Below are positions 11,947 to 23,075 of a stretch of 64,000 nt of DNA, one piece after another. Position 1 is the stretch's first letter. Every line of letters starts with the position of its first letter. This stretch comes from Desmodus rotundus (lineage: Eukaryota; Chordata; Mammalia; Chiroptera; Phyllostomidae): assembly GCF_022682495.2 (NCBI RefSeq), contig NC_071398.1, positions 11,042,934 to 11,106,933 of the forward strand, given 5' to 3'. The notes beneath the pieces were generated by a model. The model did not search any database. It saw only the letters and a list, made by a program, of their open reading frames with translations, and was not told where the DNA came from. Made by a program: the position numbers and the translations under genes.

Positions 11947-12245
11947 CCTGGCCAGTGTGGCTCAGTTCGTTGGAGTATCATTCTGTAAACTGCAAGGTCG
12001 CAGGTTTGATGCCCAGTCAGGGCACTTGCCTAGGCTGGGGGTTCAGTCCCCAGTCCGGGCATGTGGATCAATGTTTCTCTCTCCCATAGATGTTTCCCTC
12101 TCTCTCTTTCTCCCTCCTCTCTCCCCCCTCCTCTCTTCCCCCCTTCCCCTCTCTTCCCTGCTTCTCTCTTTCCTTCCATTCCCCATTCTCTAAAATCAAT
12201 AAACATGTCCTCAGATGAGGATAAAATAAAATCATATAGGATATG
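11947..12245 (+). mobile_element. VES SINE inserted in old L1
   Basis: The head CCTGGCCAGTGTGGCTCAGT is tRNA-like, followed by GGTCGCAGGTTTGATGCCCA (a B-box-like GGTTTGATGCC) and CCCAGTCAGGGCAC, a long CT-rich body and an AATAAA-rich tail. It is flanked by a perfect 11-bp direct repeat, CTAAAAACCAC, at 11936-11946 and 12246-12256. It is longer than the other copies (about 300 bp) because of an expanded CT tract and duplicated TGTTTC segments. Confidence 0.95.
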
Positions 12246-12313
12246 CTAAAAACCACACTTTAAAAGGGTAGATTTATGGTATGTGACTGATGTTTCAATA
12301 AAGCTGTCGTTTT
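12246..12313 (+). mobile_element. Old L1 3' UTR, right part
   Basis: Continuation of the element at 11740-11946: ACTTTAAAAGGGTAGATTTA, TGGTATGTGACTGATGTTTC and a terminal CAATAAAGCTGTC match the end of an L1M 3' UTR. Confidence 0.88.
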
Positions 12314-13785
12314 TTGTGCTTCCCTTCAGTTTCCTGACAGCTCATTCATGTGCTCTTTGGGCAGGACGAGTTGTTTGCTAATTACAAATCTGTATTATAA
12401 GCTCATCTCCCCCTCAGCTCTTAGGATGGCCTTCCCCAGGCTTCATCAGATAGTTATTTGTTAAGACAACACTGTGAATAAATGATTAACCGATGTAAAA
12501 GTGTTACACAGACATTCATTAAAAAAATATTCTTTGAGTCTCTACTGCATGCCAGGCACCGGGCTGCATCTCAGATGGCAGGATGCTGGCAGACCTCAGA
12601 CCTAAACAGTGACCAAACGGAGTCTGACTTGAGATCAATTCCCTGCTTTCTCTAAGAGTTAGTTTTCTCATGGTTAAAACAGGAAAAAGAAGAACATCAA
12701 CTCCTAGTTTTTTGAGAGTATGCATGTCATTTTGCACACCCCCTAGCAACTGGTAAATACGTGATTGTTAATGAAACACTTACTATCTATAATTGGTGCT
12801 GTGGGATTTAGGATTAGAACGGGATTAGCTCTGTGTGCCACGTCAAGTGTCTGTGCCCCTTTCCGTACCGCTTTGTCCTCAGATTACGGAATCCTGAATG
12901 GATATAGAGTCCTTAATATACATGCCAGTAAAATTTAAAATTCACCCATTAACTCCTTCAGTCAGAATGGCATGGGAATTGACTTGTGGAGGATCTTGAA
13001 ATGTCAGCCCATCCTATTTTCACACCAGTACATAACACGCAGGAACGTACTACTTATTCCATCCAACACAGAGGGACCTTGTCTATGGCTTTAATGAGAA
13101 AATTATACATGCTGTACTTTCCCATTTCACAAAGGTTTTTGCACTGAAGGTATATCGAAGGAGCATCTTACCATGAGGAGCTGGGCGCAGCTCAGCCATA
13201 TGGCCGAGAAAAAGGCCACAGCCCTAGAGCAGGTGACCCGTAGTGTCTCAGATGTGACAGATAGAGGGCACTTTGGAAAGTGGCACAGAGGTCAGCCACT
13301 GGGCAGCAGACGTGTGTCCAGTAAATGGCTTTGATACCTCCAGTCCACTTACGGAGACTACTAATTGACACTGTTAAAAATCCAGGAGACGCGTCATGCG
13401 TCGATCTTAGATGAAAACGAGGGAAAGCACAAGGAGTAAGTATTAACGTAATTGCAAAGAGACCTGTTTGACCTGCGCTTCGATGGACCTGGGTAGTCAC
13501 TACTCTCCTAATAAGCCCTGTTCATTAGGGAATGGGAACACTCTCTCATTGTGACAACAGTTTCTAACTCACTCAAATTACACCAAGCTCATTTCATTAA
13601 GTGTCGAGACACCAGATGGCCCCTAAGGTACACTCTGGTACGCAGGCAAAAGATTCAGTGCTTTTGTGATTCGTGGTCTGCTTTTGGGGGCTGCAAAAAC
13701 AGTTTCTGGAAATGTCTTTTGGAAACTAAGAAACTGACATTTATTGTCTTGTTTCCTGTCCAATAAAATTAGATAATTATAGATT
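12314..13785. other. Unique DNA, no gene seen
   Basis: A very diverged MIR may lie at 12615-12775 (TTAGTTTTCTCATGGTTAAA), but I do not insist on it. The 102-codon minus-strand ORF at 13192-13500 has no recognisable feature. CpG sites are unusually frequent at about 13360-13500. Confidence 0.5.
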
Positions 13786-13839
13786 AGTATGCATATGTAT
13801 ATATACATACATATATATACATGTATATACATATACATC
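13786..13839. repeat. TATACA/ATGTAT-type AT microsatellite
   Basis: Interrupted alternating TA/CA/TG repeat that is largely self-complementary. The 71-codon tyrosine/isoleucine/methionine-rich minus-strand ORF here is a translation of it. Confidence 0.9.
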
Positions 13840-14164
13840 TCTTACTTTTAAATGTGTGAAAAGGAGCTTAGCCTCTTAACTCAAGGCGTGCTGGAAAGTG
13901 TGGGGTCCACCTTCCAGAGCAACAGGACAGCACCTTACCCACTCCTTTCTTGTCTCTCCATCTCTGCAGAAGCCTATTGTTCAAAAGTTGGGATATAAGC
14001 ACTTTGAGGGATTTTAGAATTTCAGGTGATTGGCATACTTAATTTGTATCTGGAGGACTGAGAATTGGGGGGGGGGACTATATAAGATCAAAAAGAGAGT
14101 TAGTGTCAGAACTAGAGGTTAAACTTTCTTCTCCCTCTGAAGAGCTAACCATCTACTTCTTCAA

Positions 14165-14335
14165 GTAACAGCTTTACTAAGACATAATTTATAAGCCATA
14201 AAATTTACCCTTTTAAAGTGCACAATTCAGTGGGTTTAACTGTCCCTTCTTAGCCATATTTGAAGCTATGACACCTGTTAACCAGCACCTTCCACATCCA
14301 CAGGCCGTGTTTAAGATCAGAGAACAGGGCTTCCA
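14165..14335 (-). mobile_element. Old L1 3' UTR fragment
   Basis: AGCTTTACTAAGACATAATT, CCATAAAATTTACCCTTTTA and AAGTGCACAATTCAGTGGGT are the reversed tail of an L1M-type 3' UTR. The right part is more diverged. Confidence 0.75.
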
Positions 14336-14407
14336 GCAGAAGCCCCGACAATAATAAAAGTTCTTCAAACATGAGGTGTCGTCACGTGCCAACAACTACG
14401 CTCGGTC

Positions 14408-14700
14408 CCTGTTCGTTCATTCAACAAATACCTTTTGGCACCTGCTATGTGCCAGCCCCTATTCTATGTTCTTGTTCTAAACCAAGGAACCGACCGACCA
14501 AACTAAAAAATGTACAACATGTCAATTATACAACAGTGCAGACGATAACAAGTGCTAGAGAATAAAAACTAGAAATCAGAACAGTAAAGGACGTGGGTGT
14601 GTGGATATGTGTGGGTGGGGTGGGGAAGACAGATTAAGATTTTGAACACAAAGGTGAGTGTAGGCCTCACTGAAAGGTGCCAGCATTCATTTAAACACTC
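14408..14700 (+). mobile_element. Ancient interspersed repeat, family uncertain
   Basis: TTCATTCAACAAATACCTTT followed by ACCTGCTATGTGCCAGCCCC is the widespread mammalian 'attcaacaaatatttattgagcacctactatgtgccag' repeat. Downstream, CAAGTGCTAGAGAATAAAAA and a GTGTAGGCCTCACTGAAAGG segment continue the same element. Confidence 0.6.
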
Positions 14701-14719
14701 AGACCAACCCTTTAAACTG

Positions 14720-14912
14720 CAGGGGTGTCCAACCTGTGGCCCATGGCCCAGGATGGTTGTGAATATGGCCCAACACAAAATCGCAAATTTACTTAAAACA
14801 TTATGAGATTTTTTTGGTGGGATTACATGTTGCAATGTATTTAATGTGTGGCCCAAGACAACTCCTCTTCTTCCAGTGTGGCCCAGAGACACCAAAAGTT
14901 TGGATACCCCTG
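14720..14912. mobile_element. MER30-like hAT (Charlie-type) element
   Basis: Ends are CAGGGGTGTCCAACCTGTGG and, inverted at the right, TTTGGATACCCCTG. The inner GGCCCAACACAAAATCG, CTTAAAACATTATGAGATTT, and TGTGGCCCAAGACAACTCCT match the MER30 consensus as I recall it. At about 190 bp it is a short non-autonomous element; a middle segment appears lost. No convincing 8-bp duplication is seen. Confidence 0.85.
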
Positions 14913-14945
14913 CAAAGGATGCATTTGATTATGTATTGTTAACCT

Positions 14946-15011
14946 CTTTTTAAAATTCATTCTATTGAAATATAGCTTTTATGGAGAAAAAAGGTATAAA
15001 GCTCAACGTTT
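14946..15011 (-). mobile_element. Old L1 3' UTR fragment, split by SINE
   Basis: AAATTCATTCTATTGAAATA and TAAAGCTCAACG resemble the reversed L1M tail. The match seems to resume at 15220-15260 with AATGAATTTTTACAGAGTGA, so the SINE at 15012 interrupts it. Confidence 0.6.
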
Positions 15012-15219
15012 TTTTAAAAGATTTTAATTATTTATTTTTAGAGAGAGGAAGGGAGGGAGAAAGAGAGGGAGAGAAACATTAATGTGTGGTTGCCTCTTGC
15101 GTGCCCCCTACTGGGGACCTGGCTCACAACCTAGGCATGTACCCTGACTGGGAATTGAACCTGCAACCCTTTGATTCTCAGGCCAGCATTCAATCCACTG
15201 AGTCACATCAGCCAGGGCT
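15012..15219 (-). mobile_element. VES SINE
   Basis: Canonical copy. On the minus strand it starts AGCCCTGGCTGATGTGACTC, with an anticodon-arm-like and B-box-like region, then GTCAGGGTACATGCCTAGG, CCCCAGTAGGGGGCACGCAA and a CCTCCCTTCC body with an AAAATAAATAATTAAAATCT tail. It lies within an L1M tail. The candidate flanking repeat (GCTCAACG/GCTGAATG) is imperfect. Confidence 0.95.
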
Positions 15220-15261
15220 GAATGAATTTTTACAGAGTGAATATGCCTGCTGAAATTCTTG

Positions 15262-16395
15262 TTCAATTTTTTTTGAGTTTATAAAATGGGTGCTAGAGCA
15301 TGTAAGTAATGAACCTAAAACCGTGTCACCCACAAATGCAAGAGCCTAAATGCGAATTCATGTGACTTGGGAACCTTAGCACTTTGCTATTGGTTCAAAT
15401 TCTCTCAAACAGGAGGACCCAATATCTAGACTGCAGGTTGTAAAACTGGATTGGAAGAGAGGGGCAGGGGACTAACCATGCAGTAGCTGAACTATTGGAC
15501 TGAATGGGGAAATTGCGTCTTCCTCAGTAACAGCAGAAGGGCATTTAAGGGCACCTTGAAGGGGCATCCCTGTCTCCGAAAAATAGAGGGTGCTGCTGTA
15601 TCTCTAAGTTACCACAGAGTGGCAGTGTTTTAGAGCTTAACTAAAGTTAGTTGCATTCAAAAGTCCCTAATTCAGTACTGTTTTTAACATTTAATAGGTC
15701 TCCCCCCCAAAAACAATATTTCACAGATCATAGAGGATCTTACATAGAAAAACACTTAAGATTCATATAAAATGCACTCTTGTATAGGACACAATAAGCA
15801 TTATAACAGTATCCGTTCCATATGTAATAGATACCTCATCAATTTTGTGAAACAAAATACACATATTGGACAAAAGTTGCAGTTAAAGCTGTAGCAGAGG
15901 TGTCTGTTGTTTAGTTAGGCTTCTGGACTACCTTGTGGCAGACTAACTCTTTTACCAGGAGAAAAGATTGAAAGACCAGATTAAAAAAAACTTGTCTGAA
16001 GGCATTGGAGACACTCAAGACTTGATGGACAAAGATTAAGAGAGAAGGGAAATTTGCAGAGGCAATGGTTACATTTTTCATTCATTCTGCTCCAGGTGTA
16101 CGTGGAGGCATTTTGCTAGTTCTGTAGCTGCGCAGAGCAAGGGAGTGGGAAACCTCACCCAGAGCACCGGAAGCGTGCACTGGAGCTCTTGGCGGCCTCC
16201 GCGAGTGGCCTGGGACAATCACTGGGGTTTAGGACCTGTCAGCGAAGAGGGACCCAGGGACATACATGGAAATGAAAAGAATCTAGTGGTTGACAGACAG
16301 GCTTTTTTCAGGTCTGAAGTTCTTCCTTAAGTCTGCTAAGTCCCTCATAAGACTGCACTAATTTGCCCCTTAAACAGTTGTGAGAGGCCAGTTAG
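15262..16395. other. No gene seen; right part may be L1 5' region
   Basis: The left part is unique. From about 15900 the text (CTAACTCTTTTACCAGGAGA, ACCAGATTAAAAAAAACTTG) may be the eroded 5' region of the L1 that is clear from 16440 onward, but I cannot place it firmly. Confidence 0.4.
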
Positions 16396-16399
16396 GAGA

Positions 16400-16514
16400 T
16401 AGTAGAATCCTCTTGTAGGAAGACAACATTATTCAAAGCCTCTACCACACATTAAATATAATGTCTGACAGTCAGTCAAAACTTACGAGGCTTATCAAAA
16501 TGAGGACCAAGATT
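16400..16514 (+). mobile_element. Old L1, 5'/ORF1-side part
   Basis: ATAATGTCTGACAGTCAGTC and AAAACTTACGAGGCTTATCA resemble the ORF1-side leader of old L1M/HAL1-type LINEs. It is interrupted at about 16515 by a younger L1 tail and resumes near 16790. Confidence 0.55.
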
Positions 16515-16778
16515 TTTTTTAAAAAGATGGCCTAAACAAAGGGAGAAAAAAAAAAACCCTCATAGACATAGGCAGCAGTACGGTGATTACCAGAGGGAAA
16601 GTGGAGTAAGGGGAGGCAGAAGAGGGTAAAGAGGGGACAAAAGGTGATGGAAGGAGACTTGACTTGGGGTAGCGAATATACAACACAATATACACATGAT
16701 GTATGGTAGAACTGAACATCTGAAACCTATGTAATTTTATTAACCAGTGTCACCCCAATAAATTCAGTTTTAAAAAAG
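16515..16778 (+). mobile_element. Younger L1 3' end nested in older L1
   Basis: Starts near GGCCTAAACAAAGGGAG and continues CATAGACATAGGCAGCAGTA, GGTGATTACCAGAGGGAAAG, a purine-rich tract, GAACATCTGAAACCTATGTA and ends CCCCAATAAATTCAGTTTT followed by A's. This is the 3' UTR of a laurasiatherian-type L1. It sits between two parts of an older L1 in the same orientation. Confidence 0.85.
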
Positions 16779-16789
16779 GTGATTTCAGA

Positions 16790-17600
16790 TAATGATTGAT
16801 CCAGATAATGATTTGGTCACATAAACTTTAAAATAAGATAAATTTGTATACTTTAAAAAGGAAAATAGAAGACAGAGAATTTTACCAAGAAAAACCAGGT
16901 CTTGAAATAATTACACAAATTCAATTTTTAGAAATAAAACAAATGATATTATCAATATTAAGAACCATTCCCACCACAAGAGTAACAAAATCAGTTAAGC
17001 CTCATATTAGACCCAAACGAAGAGAGGATCAGTAAACTAGAAGAAAACCAGTAGAAAATACATCGACTAAAGTACACACTGAGAATGAAAAGGCTAGGGG
17101 AGCCAAAAGAAAAAAGAAAAAGCAAAAAGAAACAAAACCCCTCAGAAATGTGTAAGACAGCTATGGGGCATGGTGAAAAGTGCTCATAGATGTTATGCCA
17201 TTGGAGGTCCACAGGAGGAGGATAAAAAAGGGGGGCAGGAGCTTTACTCAAAGAAGGAAAAGCCAAGGTATTTTGTAAAACTGAGGGAAGACATCGCCTT
17301 ACAGGTTTAAGAAAGTCAGAGAATCTAAGCCAGATAAACACGAGAAGGACCTCTCCTCACACCACAGCGGTGCTACTGGGCTACAGAGACGAAAGGACAT
17401 TGCAAAGCAGTCAGGGGACACCAGAGGTCTATTGTACCATCATCAGACTGTCATCGACTTACAAGTAGAAAAGACGAAAGCCACAGTTCGATGAGAGGCC
17501 CAATGTTAAGTGCGGAAGGACAATAGCAGGAATACTGGAATTGTATGCAGAGAAGTTATCTTTCAAACATAAAGAAAAAATAAAAATAAATTTCTCAGTG
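16790..17600 (+). pseudogene. Decayed L1 ORF1-type region
   Basis: Successive phrases such as TTAGAAATAAAACAAATGAT, CAGGTTTAAGAAAGTCAGAG, AAGCCAGATAAACACGAGAA, GCAAAGCAGTCAGGGGACAC and AGTTATCTTTCAAACATAAA follow the order of the ORF1-side region of ancient L1M/HAL1-type LINEs. The reading frame is broken many times, the longest remnant being about 60 codons. Function in the living element would be an RNA-binding ORF1 protein; here it is dead. The 116-codon minus-strand ORF at 16991-17341 is a shadow of this sequence. Confidence 0.6.
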
Positions 17601-17779
17601 TATAAAACATAGACCATGTTGCCAGAAAACAAACTGAAATAAATAGTAAGGGGGCTGTTCAGTCAGAAGTGGTGCACAGAGGACAATGCAGAAAGGGTGC
17701 GCAGAGACAGAAAAGGTCAATAGATGATGATATCTATTGATATGAATATTGACTATGAAAATTAATAATATCTGTCTGT

Positions 17780-19220
17780 CTGGAATTTGCCAACTAGACA
17801 AGCATGTTACCACAATTCCTTTTCACTGTTTTCCTCAAAGTTGTAGCCAGGGCAGTAAGGCAAAAATGAATGAATGAATGAGTAAGTGAAAAAAAGTTAT
17901 AAGAATTGAAAAAGAAGAAATAAATTTATCATTCTCCTAGACATGACTGTGCATGCAGAATACCCAAAAGAATCAGAACACCAATTGTTAGATTTTAGAA
18001 ATTACTTAAGGCCAGCTTAATATGAAAATTAACTTTATTTCTATAAAAAAAGTAACAAAAACATACAATAGAAAATTTAAGTTATCATTTAGAACAGCAC
18101 CAAAAAATATCTAGGAGCAAATGCAATCAAAATGTGCAAAATCTTTTCATAGAACACACAAAGCAATACTAAGAAATCCAAAAGGATCCCAGCAATGGAA
18201 AGATATACTGTACTGTTGGATTGGAAATCTCAAAATTGTGAGATCCCCCAAAATCATCTATAGGTTCAGCTCAACCCTATTAAAAAAAACCCAGTAGCTA
18301 TCCTTGTGCAAAATTACAAGCTGTTTACAAAATTAATTTGGAAATGGAACGTGCCTACGATGGACACAATAACACCTTAGAACAGGGCCAGGAAACTTGC
18401 ATGACCGGGTAGCCAGACTTAATGTGAATTCGAAATAATCAATTCACTGGGATATTGACACAAGAACAGACAAATGGATCAATGTATCAGAACGAGGCGC
18501 AGAAGGCAACCCAGTCACATGTGATCGCCAGTCGTTTGCAAAGGCGGCATTGCCATTCCGTGTGGAAAACATGGTCTTCCTAATGAGTGGGGCCGTTCAA
18601 GTGGATATCCCTATTAATGAGTCATTACTCCACCCCATAGCAAAATACAAACTCATGGATGTGGATCTCTGTAATAAAAATTAACCAGTACAGCTTTTTG
18701 AGAAAACTATATTGTAATGTTTATGACTTCCTGGCAGGCAAAAATTTATTTAGTAAGACACAAAAGAATTTGCTAAAATGTAACAATGTAAAGATTGGTA
18801 AATTGAACATTTACATTAAGAGTACTGACTTGTAAGAAGACACCATTGAGAGAGTAAAAGGACAACCAAAAGAGGAAGACGACACACACATGACTTCTAT
18901 TCTTCTTATATCTTAAAAAGAACTGCATTTTAGTAAAAGAGATTAATCAATTAAAACAAAAAAATTGGCAAATGACTTCAGTAATCAACTCCCCCAAAAG
19001 AATGCCCAGTAACTATAAAGGACTCAACATTAACATCAATGATATAACACATGTATGCCAACAAAATGGTTAAATAATAATAATAATAACAAAAATAATA
19101 AAGTAGAAGACACTAAGTGTTGATAATGGTGTGGAAAAGCAGAACTCTCATACAACTACTTTAGAAAACCCTCTGATAATATTTACTCTTAGGAATATAA
19201 ATAACAGAAATGTGCATATA
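17780..19220 (+). pseudogene. Decayed L1 ORF2 (reverse transcriptase/C-terminal) remnant
   Basis: The region follows L1 ORF2: GTTGTAGCCAGGGCAGTAAG (the V-A-R-A-I-R stretch after the reverse transcriptase core), ACAGCACCAAAAAATATCTA, GGAAAGATATACTGTACTGT, AAAATCATCTATAGGTTCAG, then the C-terminal phrases GACAAATGGATCAATGTATC and GGCAAATGACTTCAGTAATC. Stops and frameshifts are everywhere and no ORF longer than 60 codons survives. Order and direction agree with 16790-17600, so this is the rest of the same long L1. It ends where the SINE at 19221 starts. A short (TAA)n run lies at 19072-19089. Confidence 0.85.
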
Positions 19221-19407
19221 ATGCTTATTGATTTTAGAGAGGGAGGGAGGGGCCCGAGAGAGAGAGACATCGATTAGCTGCCTCCTGAACACCCGCCAAC
19301 CAGGCATCAAAACAGCAACCCAGGTACGTGCCCTGACTGGGAATTGACCCTGTGACCTTTTGGTGTATGGGATAACACTCCAACCCACTGATCCACACCG
19401 CCAGGGC
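19221..19407 (-). mobile_element. VES SINE
   Basis: Minus-strand head GCCCTGGCGGTGTGGATCAG, then GGTCACAGGGTCAATTCCCA (B-box-like), GTCAGGGCACGTACCTGGG and a short CCCCTCCCTCCC body. It has an unusual CGAGAGAGAGAGA stretch. It marks the 3' limit of the L1 ORF2 remnant. Confidence 0.93.
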
Positions 19408-19689
19408 AACAATGTTATAACTTTGTATCAGGCCAAGATTCACAGAAGTTTTTTTTTTTTTTCCCTTTGTGAAAATCTCCACGGTACACACTTAAGATTT
19501 TTGCTTTTTTCTGTATTGAGGCTTCACTTTTAGTAATAGATTCATTTTGATAATATAACCAGAGTGCTGTCCCATCATAAGTCCATTTATTTTTTAACTA
19601 CCAGTCACTGTTGAACAGTAAAAAGTACTCAAGAGTAACCTTCGAGTTTAGTATTTATGCAAAGTGAGTTCTAAAAGCAGGTTGCCCTG

Positions 19690-19868
19690 GCTGCTTCAAT
19701 TGTCCTATCTGGGACCACATGCAAAGTGCTCGCGCCTCAGTTACCATGAGCTGGAAATACTCATCACTCCTTCCTCAGAGGGCAGCTTTTGAACGCAATG
19801 AGATGATCTTTGCCAAAGACACTGTAAAGTGTTAGCTAGTGAATAAACACTGGCTGTTATTTATTACT
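19690..19868 (+). mobile_element. MIR SINE (3' part)
   Basis: GCGCCTCAGTTACCATGAGC, AATGAGATGATCTTTGCCAA, AGACACTGTAAAGTGTTAGC and GTGAATAAACACTGGCTGTT parallel the MIR 3' half. Confidence 0.7.
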
Positions 19869-21808
19869 GGAAAACAGGGGCTCCGGGCCCAGTATGGCCC
19901 AGTGCGAGCTTACTGAAGAAAGCTTACAAAATTAGGTCCGAATCTGAGCTCTTCCCGCCTCATTAATCCAGCAGCCGTACGGACTGACTAGATGTAGAGA
20001 GTGTCTCCGGATTAAACTTGATGCCATGTAAGAAAATGGCATCATAATCTGAAAAGCTCTATGACAATGGAAGAGATCATATGGAAAGATATATTATAGT
20101 ACAAAGATCAATAAATACACATACAACACAACTTTAACAAATAAGACATGATGCCATCATCTGATATTTCGGTAAATGTCCTGGGGAACTGCCAATGTTT
20201 TCTGAGGATAAGGTCTGTAATATCCAACAGATAAAAAAGAAATGGTATGAAACACGAGGGAAACATGCACAGAAATGGAAATTATAGAAAAGGCTGATGC
20301 AACAATGAAGTAAATCAGCGTGGAGTATCAAGGCGGTATAGTTTCTCCCTTGTATTTCCCAACCACTCCAAATGGTGTTCAACACACAAAGGAACTGGAG
20401 ATGTGGTCGGTGTTATTTTTGAGACTTTATTTCTTTCATTTAAAAAATGTTGCTGATGATCTCAATTTAGCCATCAGGATACAACTGAACATTAGAATAA
20501 GATAAATGCACACACACCACACAGGGATGCTCACTGAGAAAGCCAAGTGGGTACTTTTTGTGGTGCTCAGTTGTCCGTGGTGTCTAGTTGGCTGTTGTAT
20601 TAGTGGCTCCAGCACAAGCTGTCACAGTGGCGGGAGGTTGGTGGGGGAGGGGGTGCGAGGGGGGGAGCTGAGTTTTCTCAGGCTACACACAATGCCAGCA
20701 GTTCGAGGGACTCACTAGTTTCAACCGGTGGCTACTGGTCAGTGCTAATCTCCAGGGTAAATCCAATGGTCGGCTTGTGACATAAAACTTAAAACAGCTC
20801 ACCTGCCTCTGTTTACTTTCCCTTAAAAACTGCAGAAGTATGGAGATATGCACAGCGTTCTTATAAATTATTTCTATCAACAAACACCGGGTATTACTTT
20901 TCTATTCAAAGCCTAATGCTCCTTTTCAAAGTGAGGTTCATTGCCCACTGCAACCTGCAGCGGAGGAATAAGTGATCTAGTGTACATGCACGTGAAATCT
21001 TCAAGAACACACTGCATTTTAAATCAATGCAAAAATACATTGAAATACTACCATATGCAAACACTGGTGACTCAGGAATAACTGAAAATAACAACCCCAG
21101 GGAAGGGGAAAACACCCATAAAAGCAATTAAATAATAAAACAGAGTAAAGTATTTGCTCTTTAATACTACCCTAAAGAATAATCTAAGTTAATGATACAA
21201 GCCTTGGACTTTATCTGTGTGTGTGTGTAAAACATAAGATTCTCATGCATGGGGTTATACCTTATATGAATGATTCACAGTACGGATTTGAACTTGAACC
21301 ATCAGGGGTAGCTAGCTATAGCAACTATTTTCATCTGCATGGCATTCCATTGGATTTATGTACAAGAGTTAAAATTCTCTTATTAATGATCATATACATT
21401 TCAGTAATATGTACTGCAGTTTACTTGGTTGTTGTGATCCCTAAAGTCATTTTAATGTCAGGTATAAAGATGAATAATAAATCAGTGGCAAAGACTAATG
21501 TGTTCAATTTATAAGTTAGGAGACGTGGGGGAGGTATTTCTCTTCTTTGGGCTCTAGGTTTCTGATTTATTTAATAGATATCAGAAATTGGAATAAATAA
21601 CTGAAGCGCCCTTCTTTTGGCCCTTAATCTATGAATCTAAGGGACAGATGGTTCTTTTAATAAAGATGTGTTTCACATTATTTGTGACGTTCATGTATTT
21701 AGTTGTGGCCCATTTCTTACATAAATGATTTGAAAATATTTAAGAATGCACACATGCATTTCAAATACATGCACATACATATAATTAAATAGTCATGAAT
21801 AGGGACTG
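19869..21808. other. Unique DNA, no gene seen
   Basis: No repeat family or gene recognised. A G-rich tract with quadruplex potential lies at 20632-20665 and a short (TG)n at 21213-21228. ORFs of up to 97 codons have no recognisable features. Confidence 0.5.
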
Positions 21809-22427
21809 TAGTCACGTGCTGCGTAATGATGGAAATAGGTTCTGGGAAACGCGTGGTTAGGTGATCTTGATGTTGCACGAACACCAGAGTGCACTCCCAC
21901 AACCTGGGGGGGCTGGCCCACTGCACACCTAGACTACGTGGCATAGCCTATTGCGCTGCGCTACCAGCCTGTACGGCACATCCCTGTGCAACACAACACG
22001 GGGTTAAATCAAGCCCAAGAGAAAATGATACAGTGAAGAGGCAAGGTAAACAGGAGGTGTGTGAGGCTGCTGCCAGTGTAACGCGGCTTTGTCTTACAGC
22101 ATTTTTTAAACAAGTAGCAGACTACCCTCTCGACTGGCAATGAAAAGCAGAGGATGGTAAATACATAAACCAGCTAGACAGCCGTTTATTGTCAACTATT
22201 ACATACTGTACATAATTGTGAGTGCTCTGCTCTTATACAGCTGACAATGCTTTAGGTTTGTTTACACCAGTATCATCACAAACCCATGAGTAATCCGATG
22301 ATGTACAAGGTTAGGACTACGCCATCACCAGGCAGTAGGAATTTTCAGCTCCATTGTGATGTTATTGGACCATATTCCTATATGTGGTTTGCTGATGATC
22401 GAAACATCACTGTGCTGGGCACGACTA
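21809..22427. mobile_element. Tigger-type (pogo) DNA transposon relic
   Basis: The left end, TAGTCACGTGCTGCGTAATG, and the inverted right end (minus strand TAGTCGTGCCCAGCACAGTG) match the terminal region of a Tigger4/Zombi-like consensus recalled from memory. Inner marks are GACTACGTGGCATAGCCTAT on the left and CGATGATGTACAAGGTTAGG, CAGGAATTTTCAGCTCCATT-like bases on the right. The element is about 620 bp, much shorter than an autonomous copy, so most of the transposase has been deleted. The 84-codon ORF at 21889-22143 lies inside and is not intact transposase. Confidence 0.7.
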
Positions 22428-22984
22428 TATAAAAGTTAGAATAGAAAGTAAAGACCCAGGGACATCAGATTTCAAGAGTACATGTCAGAGTGTACTGCAC
22501 TAAGGCACACATTTGACTTTTAGTTCCTTGGAAGCTAGAACAACAAAGAGCACACAAGCAGCACAGAATACTTCTGGAAAAATATAGTAGCCTGAGAAAC
22601 TTTCAGACTAACAGAAAGAAACACAAATATTCACAGATATCCACAGACAGCAATCAAATCAAAAATGTCCCTAAGTTTTAAAGATGTTAGATAAAGGGCA
22701 CTGAATTTAGATTTTTTATGAATTCTATACCAATGCACCTTAACACAATCTCCCTCCTCCATTGAGGCAACTCGCCTGCTGTTGACATCCCATGTTTGAC
22801 CCGCTTGTATGAACATATAATAATATATATTTTAAGTGCAATGAATAATATCACAGAGATTGGATCATTTACAGTTCACTGTTTACTCTCTGTAACTGCT
22901 CCTTTTCCAACTCTCTTGATACAGTGTATACTGATTGAGAACTGCTCTACTCAAATGAAAATCTTTGTAAATCACCCCTTTCTT
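22428..22984. other. Unique DNA, no gene seen
   Basis: No recognised repeat, exon or RNA gene. Confidence 0.5.
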
Positions 22985-23075
22985 TTTACTTTTTAATTAT
23001 AGTTAACTTCTGGTATTATTTTGTATTGGTTTCTGGTATACAGCTTAGTGAGCAGACAGTCATAGGAAGTCATCC
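22985..23075 (-). mobile_element. L1 3' end fragment
   Basis: CTTTTTAATTATAGTTAACT, TATTATTTTGTATTGGTTTC and TGGTATACAGCTTAGTGAGC are a reversed L1 3' terminus, usually close to 'gtacagcatagtg' in this part. The plus-strand counterpart of a related end occurs at 46750-46810. Confidence 0.75.

Noticed and set aside
11970..12060. tRNA-like sequence with a B-box-like motif
   Set aside because: It is the tRNA-derived head of a VES SINE, not a tRNA gene; the acceptor stem and CCA region are not preserved. The same applies to the other ten SINE heads.
13380..13400. Imperfect palindrome GACGCGTCATGCGTC as a regulatory site
   Set aside because: Short and imperfect; not distinguishable from chance.
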